The position numbers were made by a program, and so were the translations under genes. This document shows positions 23,985 through 34,665 of a DNA stretch of 64,000 nucleotides, in pieces (the first letter of the stretch is position 1; the number at the start of each line of letters is the position of its first letter). Below the pieces are notes generated by a model that had not been told where the DNA came from, searched no databases, and was given only the letters and a program-made list of their open reading frames with translations. Source of the stretch: Strix aluco (Eukaryota > Chordata > Aves > Strigiformes > Strigidae); the NCBI RefSeq assembly GCF_031877795.1, contig NC_133970.1, positions 46,761,930 through 46,825,929 of the forward strand, in the 5' to 3' direction.

Positions 23985-25279
23985 AATGCACTACATCTGC
24001 TTTGGAGATTAGGAAATTTAAAAGTTGGAAAAGAAACGTTTTATGATGTCTGTAGTTGACAAGAATAATTCCCATAGCACTGGTGTTATCAGTCCTGACA
24101 TCCCCAAAGAGTGTTCAAATGCGTAGAAAAATAGAATCAAAGAGGTCAGGGAAGAGTCATTAGAATGAGTGGAAGATTAGAAAAAAAAAAATCTCTGATA
24201 ATGCATGGCTTGAGGAACTTGTAATATTTGCCTTATGTAAAAAAAAAAAAAGGAAAATTTTCCTTAAAACATACAGAAGGGGATCAAAAATGAAATAGAC
24301 ATTTATTAAAGGAGAGGCAGTTAAACACTAGAATATCATGCCCAGACTGCAATGGATTTTCTACTAATGAAAATATTCAAATCATAATTAGCTTTTTGTG
24401 GGTAGGGTCAAAGTATCTGTTTTAGTTTAGAGGATACCTATAGACTTTATTATGGATGAAGACACAGTAATCAAAACAATACCTTATGGATTTACATCTA
24501 TTCATTTATGCTGGATAATCAACAACCACGGCTTTACTAAAACCTAGAAAAGGCAGTGGATGTCCCCGAGATGAGTATTTCCATGCTTGATTCCAAAAAT
24601 GCCATCATGTGCTGTTCAACATCTCACAGTGCTGGCAGAAGCATCCCAGACATGGAGACCAACTCACATTCAGAATGGAAGTAACTCTAATGGGAACAAT
24701 GCAGAGTTCACTAATTTACAACTGCTATAGGCTGAATTTCACTCATTATGCTTAAGGCAGTTCAGACAGCACAAAATAAACACAATTCCCATTTATAACA
24801 CAGCAGCCCAAACTTTTCAACACTGAGAAATACCTCTTTCAGGACACCAGTGCACATCAGGGCTAAAAGGAAAAGCAAACCTTTCCACAGAGGTGATGGA
24901 ATCTCCTCTGGGACAGAGCAGCAGAGGAAGCTTTCTGCTTACAAGTGTCTGTCACAGGGACTGCAAAACATGCAGATGCAGAAATCACTTCTTCAAGAGA
25001 AAGAAGAAAAGAAAGGTGGCAGAGGGGAAATAGTACATCCTCCTGTTGTTTTCCCTTTCCCTCCCTGCTCCAGCCATGAAGCCAGCAGCAGGAGCTGGTT
25101 AAGGAAAGGCAGGAGATCTGCAGGTGTTTGAGATGCTTGCTACTCCTGCTGCTGCTTAGAGACCACACACAGCACATTCCTTTGTCCCTGTAGCTGAACA
25201 GAAGCAAGGAAGCATTTTGCTCTTCCACTACTGCATGCCAAATGGAGTAAGCCTGAAGGACAGAAAATGACTACCAAGA
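23985..25279. other. Stretch without a recognised gene
   Basis: AT-rich sequence with A runs at about 24181 and 24241. Two short overlapping frames near 24850-25228 on opposite strands have no motif. I see no feature I can name. Confidence 0.5.
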
Positions 25280-25704
25280 TGTCGGGTACGACTTGAAGGA
25301 CTCAGACAGAATGGCCTGTACTGCTCCGTTGTTAGAGGGGGACGTACTGGAACTTGTAGGCTACAAACCTTGGGAGGCCTGAAAAAGGGAAGAGAAAAGC
25401 GCTGAGAAAAGTGCTGATATGGTGAAGAATTGCTAACCTGTGAGTCATGCTTGATAAAGGGCCGAAGACGGTGCAGACAGCTAGGAATTTAGAGTTTTTT
25501 ACAGGAGTGGCTTAGTTGCTATTAGTCCAATTGCTAAAGTTTAAGTAGCTACCAATTAGCGCACACTGATAAGAATTCTGAAGCATAGCAACCAATCAAT
25601 TTAACACACGCATCTTCTGATTTTCTATAAAAATGAGTGTTACATGTAATAAAGTGGAGAACTTTGCTTGCATCAAGCCTGTCTCCCGTCTCTCAATCGC
25701 GGCA
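25280..25704 (+). repeat. Solo LTR, about 425 bp
   Basis: It runs TGTCGGGTACG to CAATCGCGGCA. It has a TATA box (CTATAAAAATGAG near 25625) and a polyadenylation signal (GTAATAAAGTGG) about 30 bases later. The flanks CCAAGA (25274-25279) and CCAAAA (25705-25710) match at five of six positions, suggesting a 6-bp duplication. Short length and 6-bp duplication would suit an alpha- or betaretrovirus-like element. Confidence 0.65.
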
Positions 25705-25989
25705 CCAAAAGATGAACCATACTGATATAGTATACGTCACATTTGCTAGTAGCCATGGTTAATGATTATGCTAGTAGCTATAGTTACCATGTGGGAACAA
25801 TTGCGAGGTCAAGCAAGAAGAACAAGCTTCGATCTCCAAACCTTAGAAAAAAGGTGGAACATCCTGGACCATAAAGACAATGTCTGGGATTGTTTTGAGG
25901 ATGAATTATTTGACAACCTGGCAGAGTGACTACTCACTTACTTAACTTGGCAATAAAACTAACTTTTGAGTGTCCTGAAAGTGAACTGT

Positions 25990-26325
25990 CTTCATTATAA
26001 TATTAAAAACCACACCCACAGGTCAAAAAGACCCCTGCCCAGGTCAAGACCCTTCCCCTGAGCATGCGCAGTAGTAGAAGCATTATATAAGCTGTATTAT
26101 AATTGTATGTTAATCACTAACCAATCAGTATCTAATAGACATGTTATGGAAAAGTACTAATCTCTGATTTTTGTGTATAAAAGGAGCATGAAAACCTGTT
26201 ATTGGGGTGCTTGATTTGTGGAAAAGTCCACCGAGCACCCAGGCCTGAATAAATACAATATCTCTCCTGAGCGTGTTAAGACTGGGTTATTGCACGCCGG
26301 GCACGAATCCGCTTTTCAGGTAACA
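25990..26325 (+). repeat. Partial LTR related to the one at 59220-59868
   Basis: It shares AAGACCCCTGCCCAG, TTGTGTATAAAAGG (TATA) and a GGCCTGAATAAATAC polyadenylation signal, and ends in CAGGTAACA like the 59-kb LTR. The 5' part (25711-25990) is not clearly alignable, so I give only the 3' portion. Target duplication not seen. Confidence 0.55.
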
Positions 26326-26738
26326 ATATTGACTTCAGTATACTTCATCTGGCTGTCCACTTCAAAAAGCTTCTTATAAACATTAAACTCTTGTTCCATG
26401 TTTGCTGCATCTCACCAAATTTCATGTAGAATGCATCCATATTTCTGTGGAATAAATTCAGCTTTGCTTGCAGGCATTGCTCCAGAGAACTTCAGATCCA
26501 AAAGTTAAGATGTGCTGTTCACCTCTCCTACGTCAAATAGTAAAAGGTTCTCCAGGCTAGCTTGTGCTGCTGGTCGCATGTATGCAATCCCTGTGATTTT
26601 AACAGATGTGCCCAACTGACTGGAGTTCAGTGAACTGTTCTGGGAGTTCCCAAAAAGGCACAGAACCCCAGCAGTATTTTAGTCAGTGAGGAAAGCAGAA
26701 CCAGCTCCTAACACACAGAGAGCAGACAGTTTGTCTTA
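26326..26738. other. Spacer without a recognised feature
   Basis: No frame or repeat family recognised between the two LTRs. Confidence 0.45.
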
Positions 26739-26743
26739 AACAG

Positions 26744-27340
26744 TGTATTGGGTTTGGCTGGGATGGAGTTACCTTCCCCATAGCAGCCCTCATAGTGCTG
26801 TGCTGTGTATTGGTAGCTAGAAAGGTGTTGCTAACACACCCGCATTTTGGCTACTGCTGAGCAGTGCTGGCACAGCATCAAGGCTGTCTCACCAACATTC
26901 CCCCTCTTGCCCTCAAAGGCCAGTAGGCTGAGGGTGGGCAAGTGCTTGGGAAGGGACATAGCCAGGACAGCTGGCCCAAACTGACCAAAGGGCTATTCCA
27001 TACCATATGACGTCTGCTCAGCAATAAGAGCTAAGAGAAAGGAGGAGGAGGGGAGGCATTCATTATTATGATGTTTGTCTTCCAGAGCAACCGGTACATG
27101 TACTGAGGCCCCACTTCCCAGGAAGTGGCTGGACATTGCCTGCTGATGGGAAGCAGAGAATAAATCTTTTGTTTTACTTTGCTTTCTTGTGTGGCCTTTG
27201 CTTTTGCTTTATTAAACTGCCTTTATCTTGACCCACAAGGTTTTTTCCATCTTATTTTCTTCCCCCCTGTCCTGCTGAGGAGGGGAGTGATAGAGCAGCT
27301 TGGTGGGCACCTGGCAACCAGCCAAGGTCAACCCACTACA
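26744..27340 (+). repeat. Avian ERVK/ERVL-type solo LTR (family K), 597 bp
   Basis: It runs TGTATTGGGTTTGGCTGGG to AACCCACTACA and is flanked by AACAG at 26739-26743 and 27341-27345, a clean 5-bp duplication. The U5 end (AGCTTGGTGGGCACCTGGC) is of a kind widespread in birds. Fragments of the same family lie at 33763-34038 and 58959-59096. Confidence 0.88.
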
Positions 27341-27345
27341 AACAG

Positions 27346-29501
27346 TAATAGCTTTTATCTACTCCATTTTGAGAAGAGAAATAATAAACTATAAATTTTT
27401 AATTTAGAACCAAAAATATTTTATGTGTGCATGCAAACAGGTCTGAAAAGTCTGCACTAACTCAAGAATTGAAATGCTATCTGTAGATAACCATTACCCA
27501 GGTAGCAGTTCAGATGGCTTTTATTCAAACCGATACAGTAGAGAAAATTCACTTTAAATGCGGTAAACTTGAAAGGAAGGACCATCACCAAACTGTCATT
27601 CACAAATAAGACAAGATCAATTCCTGCTGAAAACACGTTTCCTTTTTCCAGCTGGGAACTTAGTATAGGGAAACATCACAACTGAGAAAATGTTTCAGAT
27701 TACAGAAATAAGCTTGCTTTCATTAACCTAACCATTGGTAATCTTTTCTGGTGTGGGTGTGTATATGTACTCTAAAGCAATCCCTTCTCCTCTCAGGAGA
27801 TAAAACTTATGCAAACAATACTTGCTAGCAATGAAAACATGTCAACAGCTTTCTAGTTTGTTATGCTATTTAATATCAAGTTTGTACCAAGCACAGTGTG
27901 GGAATCAAAAAAAAAAAATTACTGAAAAATGCACAAAGTTATTTGCAATGTTATTCAGGTAAAATTCAGAACAGTTTAGTTAAAGCAGCCTAGAATGATT
28001 CTGAAGTTCAGGAGGACTTTAAGAGTCTTGGAGATGTTCTCATGAGCCAAGCAGGCATAAACAAAAGAGAATCTTAAATATGAGATAAGTCTGAGGTTAA
28101 AATAAGCCAGCATAGATAAAAACAAAACCAACCAAAAAAACCCATACTTTATCTGGCATGAAACTCTCAGCAAGTCACAACACAAATGTCCATCCTCGCC
28201 ACGTAGTCAAATGAAAAATATGGGGCTAGATGGACAATACAGTATTCTAAGAAAATTCCCCCTGAAAGTTCACTTTACATTTAATAACTTGCATATAAAA
28301 ATTGTATAAACCACACTTTTTCCATCACAAAGCTTAAATATGTTACCTGAAATAATTTATCATCTGGTTGAAATAAAGTTTGAGATAGCAGTTTGCAGAT
28401 AAAAGATGCATGCTTCTACCTTGCACTGGTTTATTTCACTATTTAGAGATTATTTAGCACACATTAATGCCACAGAACATTCTTCAGTTCCCACGTATAG
28501 CAAACAATTCCACTCTGTAGTAAGTGACAAGTGCCACACTCATCTGAAAAGACCGAGACTAATTCATGATCTGGAAAAACCCAAATAGCACTGCCCAGAA
28601 GTATGATAATGGACATCTGAGAACAAAATTTGGCACATATTCCTTACAAAATTTGTGCCTTGATGACTGATAATAAAGGACTCCTAGATACAGCAGCCCA
28701 GACCAAGACAAGGTTCCTCCTTTGAGCATAAAACCAAAATGAAAGAAAAGCTTATGAGAATTTCTCAGAGATTTATATTGAACTAGGTGATGCAAAGTTG
28801 GCAATGGAATGCTGCCTTGGTTAACATCCAGATTTGGACCATATGTTTCTAGGTCTAATACCTAAAGTGCATCAACTTCTCATGAACAAGGAAAAAAAGC
28901 CTTTAACATGCATGCAAGAAGTATTTGGAAAGTGCCAGAAGTACAAGAGCACTCATGGAAGCCTGATAAAGATTTCATACACTTTCATACAAGAGTAACA
29001 GTACAAACAGTTTTAAGAAAATCCTACGGATACTGAAAATATTTTTATGGGGAAAGGCTTCTATTTTTAGAAGTTATAGCAGTTAAATAAAGGTTATCAG
29101 AAAAACACAAGGCCAGAATGGATACAAAAGAGATTAGAGTCCCGTAGCTCAGCCAACAAGGTGTGAAAGAACAGCAAGATCTGAAACATCCCAGATCTGT
29201 ACAACTAGCAAAACCACTGCTTCCCTTTTGCTAGCACTACTGCTCACAAGCAATTCGGGAATTGTATGAGCAGAAAAATAACTCTACTAACAGAAGCAAT
29301 CTCTTTTCTGGGTTTAAATCTTTAGATCAATTTAGCTCTAGCATCAAAACTTCACTGAGTTACAGTATTCCACCTTTGGTATTTTATTTTTCCTTTGTTT
29401 CTGGGACAGCCAACAACTAAAAGGAGGTAGAAGAAACAAATGATAAAGCAACAGGTGGGAACAACCCAGAAGATCTAGACAATACACAAAGGAATAAGGC
29501 T
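27346..29501. other. AT-rich stretch without a recognised gene
   Basis: Only short frames without motifs (up to 81 codons). One A run near 27907. Nothing else that I can support. Confidence 0.5.
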
Positions 29502-30117
29502 TGTGGAAATGCAGCTTGATTTGCTAAGTCAAGTCTTCACTCAGCAGCTAAATGAATTCTCTAAGGCCTCTGATGCCTGCCAGCAGTTGATGCTAATTGC
29601 TGTAAGGGGCTTCAAACAAGAATGCACCCAAGGACATAATTTTTGCAGCTGTGATGGGTACATCCTGGGGAGGGCAGAGAAACCAACAGACACCTGTGGG
29701 AGCCAAAGATAAGAAAGCTGAGAAACTTTACAGACAGAGCCATGAGCCAAGACAAGATCTTATATGAAAGACTCAGAGTTCATGGAAAGGACACCAAGAG
29801 ACACCTCTTCAACAACCACTAGGGACCACCACAGACCACCGAAAACCCCCATGGAAGCCCCTCAGAGACCCTGCCCCAAATTTTAGTACGCTTGCACAAT
29901 GTATTAACATGTGCATTAGATCCTCTGGAAATAGGTGTGTACTTCTCGGGAATTACATGAATATTCATTTCTATTATTGTATATAAGTGTGCTTTTGTCT
30001 TTTGGCATGCATGTTAGGTGGACTGATCCCCCATGCATCCAGTGCTGCAATAAAGAATGCCTGCCTTCTAAAACTGCAAACTAAGTCTTAGAGGGTTCTT
30101 TTGAGACTGAATTTACA
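29502..30117 (+). repeat. Solo LTR, gamma-ERV type
   Basis: The 3' half has the class I LTR layout of this window: TTTTAGTACGCTTGCAC, then GTATATAAGTGTGC (TATA), GTGGACTGATCCCCCATGCA and GCAATAAAGAATGCC (polyadenylation signal), ending ACTGAATTTACA at 30117. The 5' limit is approximate and I found no target duplication. Confidence 0.6.
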
Positions 30118-30378
30118 GTAACACCTCCACTGAAGATAATTTTATAATCTCTCAGAATAAGTTTCAAAACTTCACTATTCACTTTCATAGAAACCAAAGG
30201 TTTTTTTATTAATAAACATTTTTTCAGTATACTGTCCAGTAGGAGCAGGACAAATAAGAACAGAGCACCCTTGATCAACTTCCTCTGCATTAGCTGCCCT
30301 TTCACTACTTTCTACAAAAACCCAAGAACTAACCTCACCATGCATTACCTTCTATAAATCTTGACAACAATGCTAATT

Positions 30379-31873
30379 TGTCATGGTTTAAACCCAGAGG
30401 GCAACTAAGCACCATGCAGCTACTCACTCACTCCTTCCCCCTCAGGGATGGGGAGGAGAAAATAAAAAAAAAGGCTCAGGGATCAAGACTCACCAATTAT
30501 GGTCACGGGCAAAAGACAGACTTGATTGGGGAAGAAGAAAAAAATAACATCAATTTAATTTGAACACCACTACCACCAACAATTAATTTACCAATCAGAG
30601 TAGGACTGAGAAAAACAACCACATCTTAAAAACACCTCTCCCTACCCCTCCCTTCTTCCCAGGCTCAGCTTTGCTCCCAATTTCTCTACCTCCTTCCCCC
30701 GAGTGGCACAGGGAGCAGTGTGGGTTGGGGGTTGCAGTTAGTTCATCACCCGTTGTTTCTGCCACTCCTTCCTCCACAGGAGGAAGACTCCTTGCACTCT
30801 TCCCCTACTCCAGTGTGGGGTCCCTGTACTTGGCACTGGTGAGGCCACACCTCAATTACTGTGTTCAGTTTTGGGCCCCTCACTACAAAAAGAACATTGA
30901 ATTACTCGAGCGTGTCCAGAGAAGGGCAACGAAGCTGGTGAAGGGTCTGGAGCACATGTCGTACGAGGAGCGGCTGAGGGAACTGGGGTTGTTTAGTCTG
31001 GAGAAGAGGAGGCTGAGGGGAGACCTCATCGCTCTCTACAACTACCTGAAAGGAGGTTGCAGAGAGCTGGGGATGAGTCTCTTTAACGAAGTAACAAGCA
31101 ATAGGACAAGAGGGAATGGCCTCAAGTTGCGCCAGGGAAGGCTTAGACTGGATATTAGGAAGTATTTCTTTCCAGAACAGGTTGTTAGGCGTTGGAATGG
31201 GCTGCCCAGGGCAGTGGTGGAGTCCCCATCCCTGGAGGTGTTTAAGAGTTGGACTGACCCAGCGCTGAGGGATATGGTGGAGTTGAGAACGGTCAGTGTG
31301 AGGTTAACGGTTGGACTAGATGATCTTCAATGTCTTTTCCAACCTAGATGATTCTGTGATTCTGTCCCACTCACAGGAGACTGTTCACAAACTCCTCCAA
31401 CGCGAGTCCTTCCCACAAGCTGCAGCTCTTCATGAACTGCTCCAGTGTGTGTCCCTGCCGCAGGGTGCAGCCCTCCCAGCAACAGACTGCTCCAGCACAG
31501 GCTTCTCTCAGAGTCCCAGCCTTCTTTGGGCGAAGACACCTGCTCCAGCATGGGGCCCTCCACAGGCTGCAGGTGGGCATCTGCTCCACCAGTGACCTCT
31601 ATGGGCTGCAGGGGAATCTCTGCTCCCTCTGCACACCTCCTCCTCCCTCACCTCCTTTCTTCCACTGACCTCAGCGTTTACAGAGGTATCTCCCTCACAG
31701 CTACTCCTCCTCCTCCTCCCCCCAGGTTCCCCTTCTTAAATACATTATCACAGATGTGTGGCCATCATCTCTAATTGGCTCAGCCTTGGCCAGAAGCAGG
31801 TCCAACTTGGAGCCAGGGGAACTTCTAGAAGCTTCTCACAGGAGCCACCTCTGTAGCCTCCTCCCTCGCTACC
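30379..31873 (-). repeat. Family L LTR, minus strand, split by CR1
   Basis: Read on the minus strand it is the counterpart of 21925-23984: the GC-rich block with CTCCAGCATGGG and GGCTGCAG motifs (31380-31640), a TATTTAAGAAGGGG equivalent near 31735, and GGAGGCTACAGAGGTGG near 31845. A CR1 element at 30825-31364 interrupts it. Its U3 end is cut at 31873 by the next LTR. Confidence 0.72.
30825..31364 (+). mobile_element. CR1 LINE 3' end inserted in the family L LTR
   Basis: It encodes the CR1 ORF2 C-terminus without a stop ([20 protein letters not shown], then [14 protein letters not shown] and [16 protein letters not shown]) and ends with GATTCTGTGATTCTG. TCCC flanks it at 30821-30824 and 31365-31368. 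It is very similar to 22743-23245. A continuous frame enters from the flanking LTR at 30671, but that upstream part is chance. Confidence 0.9.
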
Positions 31874-33136
31874 TGTTACAAGTCGGACTAGGAGCCCAGA
31901 AAGTCATAAATGTTCTGTAATCCCCTCTAATTAAGGTTCTGTAATTAAGGTGAAATGACACCAAACAGCCAGTTAAAATGTTTTACTTGCAGTAGAAATA
32001 GCTTAAACTTGGAAAAGGATAATAAGCAACGTGGTCTCTTATAAATCTATAAGAAAGATAAGAAAGGAAATAAAATGAAAAGAAAGGAGAGAAAGAGAGT
32101 CAAAGAAATCCAGATCACCACCCCTAGGTTCCAGCATTGTCTCAGGTCTGGTAATCTTAGGTGGTGGGTGCACACACAGCAGTTTTCTGTCACCTTTTAA
32201 ATTCATCTTATCAGCTGATTAGCATACTAGACAAAGAGAGGCAGGTATTCCATGAACTCATTTCCATGAGAGACGAGGAAAAGATGGAGCATGGGTTCTG
32301 CACATACATTGAGGGGGAACAGTGACGCATGGAAACAAACTCTACAACTCGGAGAGAGTTATAAAGCAGGCATGTTTATTCCGGCCGGAATGCAAGGGGA
32401 TTCCTCCACAAAGCTTGCACGCTGTCTCGGCAAGCAGCCAGATATTTATTACACTAAAGCATACATATTCATAGGGCTACACAATGCAAACATGCCTATG
32501 CATAAGTTGGGTGGGGTTAGTTCAAAAGGTTAGTGTTAGCAGTTTGTTATCTTTGCACCTGCGGATTGCCTCTTGGTGGTCGTCTTCGGGGGTCTTCTGG
32601 AGGAAGGCCCACAGTCTTCCTTGTCATATAATTTTCACCTTTTGAATGGAATGCCGAGCTGGCAGGGCCCCAGCTCACAGTGCCAGTCTCCTCAAGATAG
32701 TTGCTCTCCCAAAGATAACTGAGTCTCCAGGATGTTCATATTATCTCTGCTTTGTAACTCAAGGTTAGCTATTACCTTCTTATCACTGAATCCACAGAGC
32801 AGTCTGGGCAAGCAGGATTCTTAAGCAACATTCAAAAATCATCATATGTTGCTATAAGTAAATAATTTGCAAGGAAAGTGATCATTTCTCTGTATCAACA
32901 GGGTGCCCCAACTCCCTCGTCCAATTGAGTCAGTGGTCGTGCTTGCCCTGCCACCTTTACTTCTCCCCCAGATTTTTGCTGACTTCATGCTTCTTGAGCA
33001 ATCATCTAGCTTCTAGCTCCCGATGCTCACCTCTTACCAATCCTTATCACCTCTTCAATGGCAAAATTGTTAGCAAGGCCTGCACAGTATCGGGGCTTAC
33101 ACAATAGAGCCACAAGTATCAGTGATTAGCAGTACA
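31874..33136 (-). repeat. 3' LTR of a further minus-strand ERV, split by a solo LTR
   Basis: On the minus strand it begins TGTACTGCTAATCACTG right after a polypurine tract (AAAGGGGGGAAT, 33137-33150) and ends CCGACTTGTAACA at 31874. Without the 579-bp insertion (32323-32897 plus its duplicated ACAG) it is about 680 bp. The polypurine tract shows that this was the 3' LTR of a provirus, of which only about 0.6 kb of internal sequence remains. Confidence 0.65.
32323..32897 (-). repeat. Solo LTR (type 1 relative), 575 bp
   Basis: It reads TGACGCATGG to TTCTCTGTATCA on the + strand, flanked by ACAG at 32319-32322 and 32898-32901. Both ends match the LTR at 8074-9297 (CAAACTCTACAACTC; TGTTGCTATAAGTAAAT), but the middle differs, so it is a distinct subfamily. 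Confidence 0.88.
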
Positions 33137-33757
33137 ATTCCCCCCTTTGAAACATATCTAAGGAGTTTGACAATGCAATGGAAAGGGAGTAGGGACATGC
33201 ATCCTTTGATACACTCTGCTTCCTTTGGCAGAGTTCCTTAGACTAATCACAAAGGCCACAGCTTGTCATTGAGGTTTTCTGCGTCAATGAATATTGGAGT
33301 TATTAACTCCTTCAGTTCCTTACACTACCAACACCCTACCACACACAAACCCAACACCTAATTCATCAGACTTCAGTACCATGCTGCAAATAGGCTGAAT
33401 GGCAGGACCTACAGTGCTGCTACAAATAAACACAGTGTGTTGACTCATCAAGTGATCTAACATGCTGTATGAAGCATATACAGATAAAGTAAAGTTTGAT
33501 GGCCTTTTCCTTCATGGTACAAAACAAGGGCATGCATGGAGTGGACACTTTTCAGTCTATATTAACTCAAAACGATGGAGCAAAAGGTTTCATGAGACAA
33601 CTAACAGCTCACTGCTATCAGAAGGGTAGGCTCACCCCTTTCTGCATCCCCTCCCAACTGCACGTTCCCATCCCTTCCATGCCACCAACCCTTGGTGCTA
33701 ATCTGATCCCTCATATGACACTAGTCAGTTCACTGACCCATCAGAAAATGCACATAA
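33137..33757 (-). other. Internal remnant of the minus-strand ERV
   Basis: It follows the 31874-33136 LTR on the side where env would lie. No frame longer than about 90 codons and no env motif is visible, so the coding content is lost or not recognisable. Confidence 0.4.
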
Positions 33758-33762
33758 CAGGT

Positions 33763-34038
33763 ATGGTGGGTTGAGCCTGGCTGGATGCCTGGTGCCCACC
33801 AAGCCACTCAATCACTTGAAGGGAAGTTGCTACAAGTATACTTGAAATTGCTAATGTACAGGGACCTGTAAAGTAGGACATTTAGTTTTAACATTAACCA
33901 TCACTTGTGTTTTACTACCTTTTATTTTTCCTGTATTTTACTGTAATGTATATAATTTCATTTATACTTTTTCCTAACTACCCTCTGTAGTCATTACCCA
34001 CTTGTAAGATGTTTTGAAACCTTTAACTCCTTGCCTAG
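33763..34038 (-). repeat. Family K LTR, U5-side fragment (left half)
   Basis: GGTGGGTTGAGCCTGGCTGG, then GGTGCCCACCAAGC, is the reverse complement of the U5 end at 27300-27340. It is preceded by CAGGT (33758-33762). The matching U3 end of the same family, in the same orientation, is at 58959-59096 and is followed by CAGGT. I infer one old LTR split by everything between them. The middle part is too diverged to align by eye. Confidence 0.55.
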
Positions 34039-34533
34039 TGACATGCGGAGTAACGACTTTACAACCAGTAAGGTTATAAAGAAGGTATGTTTATTCAGCG
34101 CTGGGTGCACAGGGGATCGCTCCTCCACAAGCATGCACACCTTGGAGTGAAAAGCGGCTCCTTTCTATAGTGTAAATAAAGCGTTTACTTATTCATTATA
34201 ATTCCAAGAATAGGGAGAGATATTACAATTAGATTTGAGAAATCATTATCATAAATCCTGCCCCAAGTCCCTCCTCGTTGTGCCTGCGCAGTGGCTTCTG
34301 GTGGTCTTGGGCGGGGGTCTTCAGGGTGAAAATTGAAGATGCCTCCTCTTCCTCTCGTGACTTTTCACCTAGTTAGCATTTCTATAGTCATGACAACTTA
34401 GTCTTCATTGAGTCCCCATTCCTTATCTTGGGACTCAGTAGTTGCAGCTCCTCCCTTATCTCAAGAGCCCATCCTGCTGAGAGCCCACCCTGCTGAGAGG
34501 CCTGCATCTATTTTTTTAAGGTTCCTCACTTCA
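34039..34533 (-). repeat. 3' LTR of ERV-B (495 bp)
   Basis: On the + strand it runs TGACATGCGG to TCCTCACTTCA. On the minus strand it has a TATA-like segment near 34190, AATAAA (seen as TTTATT near 34090) and GCGATCCCC before it. It is a member of the same family as the nested solo LTR at 8531-9094. Confidence 0.92.
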
Positions 34534-34552
34534 ATTCCCCCCTTTCTTTTCC
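34534..34552 (-). other. Polypurine tract of ERV-B
   Basis: The minus strand reads GGAAAAGAAAGGGGGGAAT immediately before the LTR's opening TG. Confidence 0.8.
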
Positions 34553-34665
34553 TAGTAGTAAATTCTTTTACTTCTTTCGTTAGCTAAAATTCACTCATAA
34601 TCCTTATACTAACTAATGGTTTTACTTATTGAAATTTACTTCTAAATCTAACACTTATATTTATC

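Noticed and set aside
30671..30824. Start of a 226-codon frame running into CR1 (30671-31351)
   Set aside because: The first part is LTR sequence read by chance into the CR1 ORF2 remnant; it is not a host fusion gene.
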